The translations under genes and the position numbers were made by a program. Positions 56,516-64,000 of a stretch of DNA of 64,000 bases are shown one piece after another (within the stretch, counting starts at the first letter, position 1; the number at the start of each line of letters is the position of its first letter). The notes under the pieces were generated by a model. It saw nothing but the letters and a program-made list of their open reading frames with translations, ran no database searches and was not told the DNA's origin. The stretch is from Vanessa cardui (Eukaryota > Arthropoda > Insecta > Lepidoptera > Nymphalidae): assembly GCF_905220365.1 (NCBI RefSeq), contig NC_061152.1, forward strand, positions 1,043,001 through 1,107,000, given 5' to 3'.

Positions 56516-58818
56516 TTTAATTAAAAATAGGCTACTTTTTTATACGAGAATATCTGTCAAACAAAGCCGCGCGTGGCATATGTATATAAATTTGTAATCT
56601 TAGATATTATTATTTAAGTTTCTTAAATTCAACGAGTTGACTGACAAGATACATGGAGGGGTTGGTGTTTTGTACCCTTTGCCTTAATCTTCACCCCATT
56701 TATAGAAAATGTCACAATCAGTTGAAAATGTCATATGAAAGGGTAACTAACAAACAAACAAATATTTGCATTTTCTTTGTGATACCAAATAGGTTGCATT
56801 AAACAACTAAATAAAGTTAATTAATAAATTGAATATATATTTAAGTCATATCTATACATGGGGTTACTCTTGCCTCAAGTAAAAAAAAAAACAAGATTAT
56901 TTATTAAGCTAGTACAGTTCGGAATGTAGATTCTACCGACAAACTGACAAGGAAATCAGTGGCAACTTTTCATGTATAATAATAGTTTGTTATGTTGGTA
57001 ACACTACATAAGATAAATTATATAAATTTTATACTCTGTTGACATAAACTTCATAGAGATATTATGCCACATGTCCTATTCTCATTATAACAGTGTGGTG
57101 TAATACAAGCTGAACCATCTCGAAAGGCGACGGCCTTAGCCCTGCCGAGCTATATTTATGCAGACAGTCTGTTACTTAGTAAGAAACATATAAATAGATA
57201 ACGCTTGTATGGACAATATTAATTTATATTATATTTGCGTTAACAAAATGGTCAAATCATAATAATTATTGAAAATTTTATATAAATTCTTTTTATATAC
57301 AAAATGTTTTTTAAAAAGGAACTCGTCAACATAAAAAAATTTAAATATTGACGAATAGAATAGAAGAAAGTGCTATATGTACCAATTTTATTATATTAGT
57401 ATGCATGACAGCCACTATTGATACGCACAATGTCATAATACTGTATTTGTATATACTATTGTATGCATGTACTTAGTAGCTGATTTGGCCACTATAATTT
57501 TTATACACAGCTCAATCTAGTTATAAAAATAATCAAAGGGCTATATATTAATGAATCAGGCCTATACAGGTGTTAAGTTACAAACACAGGTCTTTTGTGC
57601 ATTAAATCATAGTGTAATTAAATCCATTATTTTAATTGAAGTGTTGCCACATTTGCTATTGTTTTTTTTTTAATTTATAATTATTAAAGCACCTGTCTTA
57701 TTGCAATCAATGTTTGAATCCATCAAAACAAATATTTTATAGGATTATTTTGTATAAAGACATAACTATAAAAGCTAACACTTTAAAGAAAATTAGTGTG
57801 AAATGTTTTTTCTCTAGATATTTATATGATATTGTAAAATATATTATATGATTATTTATTTTAGATCAGGCTAAAAGGTTATTAGTTCAAACAGAATATA
57901 AGTTATTCAGTTAAGACTTTTTTTAAATTAATATCTAATTTATTAAAATAATTTTCTCAAAGTTAGGACACATAACAAGGGATATATCTAAAGATTTGAA
58001 AAAAAAAAAATTAAGTCTAAATAATTGTGCATAAAAACTTTAGAAATTATATTTCAATACATAGTGGTTACATTTCATTATTAATATTTATTGTTAAATA
58101 AGTTGGGTACATTTAAGTTTCTTTTTTCACTTAAAATTGAAGGCCAAAACTCTTTGTCTTATTATAAAAGTGTATTCACAAATAAAAAAAAAGTATGAAC
58201 TTGGTTTCTGGTAAGGTTGTATATAAGAAAATAATTATAATTCTGTTGCAATCAGATTATCATTAATATTTATATGGCATGTGAGAAAAACTTATGTATT
58301 TAAAAACAATGCATTACAACATTTTGTACATATTAAATTTTAATTGGGTAAGTGCTTGAAGGTTTTAACACATTTTAAAGTACGATATTTTATTATCTGT
58401 TTATATTGGTATTTTTTTTTTTTTTTTAAGGAAAAGGGAATAGCTTTTCCTGCCAATAATTATCTGTATTCATTGTACATTCATCATATTATTTTACAAG
58501 GTAATTAAATAATATTACTGTCGCTTACAATAAAGAATATGCATAATAAATAATGAATGCTATTATGTTTGTTTATTCATATTTGTCGTGAATTACGTTA
58601 TTTGAAAGTTTATAAGATTCTGATAAGAACTGATTAGATAAGGAACCTTTGTTTGAAAAAAACTAACCTAACAAGTCGACGTGAAAAAGAACCTTTTTTT
58701 TCGGTTTCATGTGAATCGAAATAATTTCATGAGTGCTCGTCGATAATACACATTTTGAGGTTATTTTCGATGTTTGTTAAAGACTGCCGTATAATAAACT
58801 TATGTTACGCTCTGTTAC
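56516..58818. other. Repeat-poor AT-rich stretch
   Basis: Old R2 (56915-56975) and S1 (57060-57160) scraps only. Otherwise very AT-rich without ORFs. Confidence 0.4.
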
Positions 58819-59084
58819 CTCCAGTAACGGAAGATATCCACGAAAAGAGGTAAAACCAATGGAAAAACGGCGAATTACTTTTTCATTTGTTTTGTGCAGG
58901 TCACTTTACAATACAATTACACTGGAACACGATACTTCTTCCAACTTATGGTGCACTATACTTATTTATAAACACACGATTAATAGTTTTAGAGCCACAA
59001 TTACACTATTTCACAATAATTTTACGTTTTTATATCACAATAAAACGAAACAAGATTATACTATAGTAAATACTGTTTGTGACT
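58819..59084 (-). promoter_or_regulatory. Candidate promoter and non-coding 5'UTR exon (minus strand)
   Basis: On the minus strand an arthropod initiator TCAGTC (59086-59081) is followed by about 260 nt rich in AGTG/ATTGTG words typical of insect 5'UTRs, for example AGTGTAATTGTGGC and CCAGTGTAATTGTATTG. A possible donor GAG|GTAACA follows at 58818. Upstream (59090-59160) is CpG-rich and includes GAGCGAGACGG. There is no long ORF. It could lead into the cnc exon at 40360, whose upstream side has an acceptor-like ATTTAG at 40419-40414. This is inference. Confidence 0.4.
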
Positions 59085-59787
59085 GACTTCGGATCGAAAC
59101 GAAACCACGGCTGACGACACGTCACTCTGACAAATGAGCGAGACGGAGCTATAGCGACGAACGAAATAGATTTTACTTGATATTAATTATGAGAAATTAA
59201 ATGCGGATATGTTATGTACAATCTATTTTATCTTACAATAACTACATAATAGTCAGTTAAATAAATTAGTTATTACACATTATTATTTTTTTGTCGTACA
59301 GCGCCATCTGTTATCGAGTAACGGAACTTTTATGTGTAGATATTGGTTATGCTATTACTCACTAGAGTACAGGATTGGTTTAATACATTCAGGTATTTTT
59401 TTGGAAAATTCAGAAAATAATGCTATTAGACGCTGTTATATATATTTATAATATTATTAATACACGATATAAGCATCAAAATATTGTATTTTGATTGTAT
59501 CTTTAAAAGTTAAGATATAAAATAAAAAAATACGCATGCAATTTCTTTAATAATTAAGTACTGCTTTTATATTATTACTTTTGTTTGAATATTTTCGTAA
59601 CAGAGAACCCTTTAAAAACCTCAACACATTAAACCTTCAACACTTATCATAATATACTATCTCTGTACAAATAAAAAAATCTTAGATAAATACAAATAAA
59701 ATTGATTAAATTTGTGGAAAATATTTTATCTGAACGATAAAGCGCTCACCACAATGGCACAATTTAAAAGTATATTATTTTACTCAC

Positions 59788-59871
59788 TGATATATTTTTT
59801 TTGTTGATCGGAGCGACATCTATGGGATCGGGGCTAAGGCTCCTCATGGTTGGCATAACATCGTCTAACAT
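59788..59871 (-). CDS. Candidate alternative first coding exon of cnc (NRF2-like short start)
   Basis: The sequence reads ATG then 27 more codons, MLDDVMPTMRSLSPDPIDVA followed by PINKKNIS, ending TCA|GTGAGT. Two in-frame stops (TGA, TAA) lie just upstream, so the ATG is the start. A 29-nt leader sits behind an acceptor-like TTTGTTCCAG at 59910-59901. The exon ends in phase 0, matching the phase-0 acceptor of cnc exon 2. A product joining ...KKNIS to DMDLIEVLW would resemble human NRF2, whose short first exon also joins just before QDMDLID. Intervening DNA shows no other exon on this strand that I can recognise besides cnc exon 1. It could instead belong to an unrelated gene. Confidence 0.55.
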
Positions 59872-59900
59872 TTTCTTGTTTACTTTTTAATTTCAGGGCA
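59872..59900 (-). other. 5' leader of the alternative first coding exon
   Basis: 29 nt between a possible 3' splice site (TTTGTTCCAG) and the ATG at 59871, with TGA and TAA stops in frame. The true leader may instead extend further upstream if the acceptor is not used. Confidence 0.35.
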
Positions 59901-60084
59901 CTGGAACAAAATATACAGCTGTCAATAAAATAATATTTTTTTATTAATTAAATATTTTTGCGAAACTCCTTTAATAATATTATTAAATATTATATTCATA
60001 TTTGACTTACAAAATATTCAACTATGGTTTGTATCTTTTCTGCTACTTACATATTTTATCGCTAAATAATAATTATTATTACTG

Positions 60085-60535
60085 TTATTTTGTTTTGAAG
60101 GATGAGTTAGCCCATGTAACTAAAAGCAAATAGCATCAGGCAATGATATTCTAATAAACAGATATGTTATATCCATACTAAACAACAGAAAAAAGTGCTC
60201 CGCGCCGGGGACCGTTTAATTTAGTTTATTTTTACATTTCGTTAAAAGTAAAAAGGATAGCTTGATAAAAACAATAAGTAAAAGGGATATTTAGATGTTT
60301 TAATTACGCAAAACGTATTACTACGTAATTATGATGTATTATAACGTATTACTACGTAAAACAACTAAAGGCAAAAGTCCCAATTAGGACGTTTTCTATT
60401 CTTCACTTTTTGCGAGTTAATAACATATCTGTTTACTACAACATCATTGGCATTAGGACATAACATCTTCCAAAGAATCTATGACATTATAAGGAAATGT
60501 TAATATTTCTTACAGAGCCACTGTTTCAGGTAACG
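60085..60535 (+). repeat. R1 repeat split by M1
   Basis: R1 words GATGAGTTAGCCCATGTAAC and GGACATAACATCTTCC flank the MITE. Confidence 0.6.
60141..60449 (-). mobile_element. M1 hAT MITE with target duplication
   Basis: 309 bp, opposite in orientation to the other two copies. Ends CAATGATATTCTAATAAACA / TTTACTACAACATCATTG, flanked by GCATCAGG (60133-60140) and GCATTAGG (60450-60457), one mismatch. Confidence 0.88.
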
Positions 60536-60917
60536 GATTTGCTCTTTGTGTTTTAAGATTTTTTTTTCCTATTGATCTAAGAGTACAAACGGCCAGCAAT
60601 TAATTCTATCAATCAAGTTACAGCTCAAGGTTATTCATTACAAACAGTATATTACATCTGTAATTACATAACGCCATCTATCGAGCAATAGCAAGTTTAA
60701 AAATCACGCCACATTTAAAACGCAATTGTTAAATAAATTATTAATAAAGAAATGCGTTTCAATTTGATAAATACGATATACAACTATTTGTTTTTAATTG
60801 GAAGTGATGTAAATAATTATATTTATAGTTTCATTTTGTTTATGACACTTGCATGAGTGTTTTTTTAAATTTATAAATTATTGTAAACATATTTTTTGTC
60901 GTAGATTCATCATCATT

Positions 60918-61145
60918 ACATAGTATAAAACGAAGTCGCTTACCGCTGTCTGTAACTATGTATGATGTGATCTTTAAATTACGCAACGGATTTTGATGCG
61001 TTTTTTTTTTAATAGATAGTGTTTCGCGACGAAGGTTTTTGTATATAATACATGAACAATAAAGTAAAGAAATACTGATAATTTTAAAAGTTTCTAATGT
61101 GATGTAGTAAATAAATAAATTCTGTAGTATTCGCAGGTCGCTAGT
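60918..61145 (+). mobile_element. H1 element
   Basis: Internal deletion before the end GCAGGTCGCTAG. Confidence 0.75.
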
Positions 61146-62026
61146 TTTTAATAACAAAAACTTCTCCTAAAGTTTAATATGGCGTATTTATTTACTAGTT
61201 TATTTAATAAGAAATCACAAAAAATATGATTTAATTCATCACATTACTTAACATTAAATCGAGTTACGAAATTCATATTACTTATTTATAAAATTACATG
61301 CTAAAGCTCTACACAATTAAAAAACTATATATTTTTTGTAACTACTATTTATTTCTGCATTCAATTAAAAGTGTACTCAACATTAATTCTGAAGAAACAA
61401 GCTGATACATCAAAAATAATTAGATGCTGACGGTGTAATCGATCAAGTTTACATTTTTCGTGATTTCGAGAGTGTTTGCATACTCATTATTGTGAATGTC
61501 ACTTTGACAGAACGTCAAACGTCAATTTTTGTTTTTTTTTTCACACATATATGTTTAAATAATTAATTCATACTTAGAAGGAACATGTTATATATCCTTG
61601 CGTTACGATGAAAGTTTAAAGACACCGCAAAAGTTTATCTTATTAAATTAACGTGGAAACTATCCATAATATAATAGCTATGTGAAAAAAATGGTTTACT
61701 TGTGTATTACGGGTTAATTTATTTATAATAATTATTCTAATAATAGTTAAAAATAAACTTATATCAATAAAAGACAACGATATAAGCAGTAACACTGTGA
61801 TTTAAAAAAAAAATCAACTAAAGAAGGCTTTATGGAATATATCTTTGCCTGTTGTAATGAAATCTCTTTAAAGAAAAGTATGTATGATAATTACAACTAC
61901 TCTATGAGTTTGATAAGACATAGTTTATCATGTATTATAGAAAGTTAACATAATTATATCATAATAATTTCTTGTTGAAAATAAAGCGGATGTTACACTG
62001 TCATATTCAATTTTTATTTAACTACC
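61146..62026. other. No gene; AT-rich
   Basis: Includes the weak promoter candidate at 61400-61560. Otherwise unremarkable. Confidence 0.4.
61400..61560 (-). promoter_or_regulatory. Possible distal promoter
   Basis: On the minus strand, TTGACGTTTGACGTTCTGTC and AAAGTGACATTCACAA precede an initiator-like CGTCAGCATC. This is upstream of the alternative coding exon at 59871. The evidence is motif-level only. Confidence 0.22.
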
Positions 62027-62250
62027 GACCGCCCGGCTTCGCACGGGTGCAATACTCATACTAAATATACTAGAGATTTTTCTTGTTTTTTTTTACTATA
62101 TTCATGTATTGTATACAAAAACCTTCCTCTCGAATCACTCTATCTATTAAAAAAAACGCATCAAAATCGGTTGCGTAATTTCAAAGATCTAAGCATACAT
62201 AGGGACAGACAGCGGTAAGCGACTTTGTTTTATAGTGTGTAATGAATAAA
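62027..62250 (-). mobile_element. H1 element
   Basis: Reverse copy starting ACCGCCCGGCTTCGCACGGG and ending ATAGTGTGTAATGA. Confidence 0.77.
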
Positions 62251-62466
62251 AGCATGTGATCTTACATGGTGATTTGAAACAAATTTATTTAAATAAAATA
62301 TTTTTATGAGTTACAGTACTGTACACTCTATTTTAAATCGTCTGAAAGAGCTTCTTTACAAAAGATCGCTTTTTTTTTAAACGCCTATCACGCAAAGATC
62401 TTTTTCATAATGAAAATAAATTCGTACTATTATAGTCATACTATTTGGGTATTTAATAGAAGATTT

Positions 62467-62790
62467 GTAATATTAAAATAATCGATTTTTACTCAATGCA
62501 TATGCGTATGTATACATAGTACTTTTTTTTTCGCTTTACGCGCTTCCCCCACGCGATGGAAAGTGGGGGGGGACTCCCCGGAGCCCTGGACGCCGAGTGC
62601 GCCCAAGCACACCGGGTTTACCCACTAAAAAAACCAGCGGTATCCTCTCCGTCTTTTGACGGACGCCACGGGATCGCTTACGCATGCTACCGTGACATGT
62701 ATACATAGTACATATACAAAAATAACTGCTGATGTAATAAGGAGTAACATAAGCTACAACAATATATATATTTTCTAAATTCAAACACGT
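62467..62790 (+). mobile_element. H2 element split by L1
   Basis: H2 start (62467-62521) and end (62699-62790). TGTATACATAGTAC is repeated on both sides of the insertion, which looks like a target duplication. Confidence 0.7.
62522..62698 (-). repeat. L1 repeat nested in H2
   Basis: Reverse copy from TTTCGCTTTACGCGCTTCCC to ACGCATGCTACCGTGAC. The duplicated flank suggests insertion by target-primed or similar copying. Confidence 0.65.
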
Positions 62791-63025
62791 ATATAATCAC
62801 AAAATAATAGTATATTATATATAATCAGTAATAATCATGGGCTCGTCATACAATACAATTCAAAGTATGACGTAAATGCAACACGTGGGCGGGTTTGCTA
62901 TATGTTTACTCTATTCCAATGTGAGTAGGAATTAAGGTAAACAAATCTCAGATTAACGTATTTCATGGTTTGCTAATAACTCAGCTATACCACTACTAAG
63001 AGTCTATCATTAATATATCTGTATT

Positions 63026-63354
63026 TATAGTACGACACAACTCAGATGTATCATCGGCAAACTTCGTAAAACCGATCACATCCGAATCAAGTACGCTATC
63101 CCAAATTATCAATATTTATTTCTTATGTGAATATGATCTTTACATAAACGTAATGTAATATCACACGACCTAATATATTCGTCAATTCGACGCGTCGCTT
63201 CACACGCACTCGCTGTCTCGGGTCGAACTGACGCGGGAATCTATAGCGACGAATAGCGTCGAGTGGCGCGATAGGGAGATTCTATTGGTTGTGTAAATCG
63301 GCAGTGATCGGTTTTATTGAATTTGATGCTACATCTAAGTTGCGACGTACTATA
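63026..63354 (+). mobile_element. M2 MITE, longer copy
   Basis: 329 bp, same interior as 42306-42601, with a longer imperfect inverted end including AAAACCGATCACATCCGAAT. The right end has one internal change (GCGACGTACTATA). Confidence 0.82.
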
Positions 63355-63439
63355 ATAACTTATAACTTTAATTTGACTTCCAAAATTCCGATAACAGTTT
63401 CGATGTTTAAAACGCATTTTTTCCGCGAATTCATAATGA

Positions 63440-63605
63440 ACATCAAATCAAATCAAATCAAAATAAACTTTATTCAAGTGGGATTTTACGAGCACTTTTG
63501 AATCGTCATTTAACAATTAAGTGAAGCTACCTAAGTTCGGAAAGTAGATTCTACCGAGAAGAACCCGCAAGAAACTCAGTAGTTACTCTTTTTTAACATT
63601 TAAAA
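63440..63605 (-). mobile_element. R2 3' end
   Basis: Antisense with a (ATCAA)n tail, AACATCAAATCAAATCAAAA. Confidence 0.85.
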
Positions 63606-63679
63606 ACCACAGACTAATCAAGCTCTCGTCAGATCGCGTCGATTCGCTGTCATATGTTTATTTAACTTTTCTTTCATTT

Positions 63680-63962
63680 ACTTGGTGGCAGGGCTTTGTG
63701 CAAGCCCGTCTGGGTAGGTACCACCCACTCATCAGTTATTCTACCGCTAAACAACAGTACGCAGCATTGTTGTGTTCCGGTTTGAAGGCTGAGCCAGTGT
63801 AACTGCAGGCACAAGGGACATAGCATCTTAGTTCCCAAGGTTGGTGGCGCATTGACGATGTAAGGAATAGTTAATATTTCTTACAGCGTTATTATCTATG
63901 GGTGACGGTGACCACTTAACATCAGGTGGCCCATATGATCCGCCAACCTATACCATAAAAAA
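63680..63962 (+). repeat. R1 repeat, full length
   Basis: ACTTGGTGGCAGGGCTTTGT to GATCCGCCAACCTATACCAT. Confidence 0.86.
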
Positions 63963-64000
63963 AATGGTCGGAATGGAGTATTGATAAGTGTATAAGCGCC

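Noticed and set aside
1..64000. CRISPR array, rRNA or prokaryotic operon
   Set aside because: The repeats are dispersed eukaryotic mobile elements, with no regular spacer structure and no bacterial gene organisation.

Overview
This window is nuclear DNA from a butterfly or moth, most likely a nymphalid. It is AT-rich, has spliced coding exons with GT-AG sites, and is packed with the short dispersed repeats usual in nymphalid introns: tRNA-derived SINEs, small Helitron-like elements with TC...CTAG ends, 3' ends of a non-LTR retrotransposon, and hAT-type MITEs. The species call rests on repeat style and gene content and was not checked against a database.

The one gene I can name is cap-n-collar (cnc), the insect orthologue of vertebrate NRF1/NRF2, on the minus strand. 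Four coding exons join in frame from right to left. Exon 1 (40360-39275, 362 codons) has an NRF1-like N-terminus and acidic segments. Exon 2 (29269-29195) carries the DLG-like Keap1-binding segment, exon 3 (28462-28316) a lysine- and glutamate-rich helix, and exon 4 (27535-27490) the ETGE segment. Together they encode 451 complete codons covering the N-terminal and Neh2-like regulatory half. The CNC-bZIP DNA-binding half is not visible and should lie left of position 1.

Three more minus-strand elements look like alternative starts of the same locus. A 28-codon first coding exon (59871-59788) ends in phase 0 and could splice directly to exon 2, giving an NRF2-like start without the NRF1-like region. 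A 5'UTR-like exon lies near 59084-58819. A second 5'UTR-like exon ending in a strong donor (9948) sits inside the large intron downstream of the ETGE exon, where a promoter for a short isoform lacking the Keap1-binding region would be expected. These assignments are inferences from splice signals and phase.

Layout: 1-27 kb is a dense repeat field inside the cnc intron, with a few repeat-poor, promoter-like islands. 27.4-29.3 kb holds three small cnc exons separated by SINEs. 29.5-31.9 kb is a repeat-poor intron with a cluster of AGATGGCG motifs resembling CTCF sites. 32-39 kb is repeats. 39.2-41.2 kb is cnc exon 1 and its CpG-rich upstream region. 41-53 kb is mixed repeats and unique DNA. 53.5-59.1 kb is a repeat-poor stretch ending at the 5'UTR-like exon. 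59.8 kb holds the alternative first coding exon, and 60-64 kb returns to repeats. No authentic tRNA or rRNA gene, CRISPR array or intact transposase gene was found.

Repeat family labels used below: S1 and S2 (tRNA-derived SINEs), R1 (about 280-bp dispersed repeat of unknown class), R2 (3' end of a non-LTR retrotransposon), H1, H2, H3 and H4 (Helitron-like or similar short elements), M1 (hAT MITE), M2 (TIR element), L1 (GC-rich repeat), F1 (foldback repeat) and G1 (GGGGCCCC repeat).
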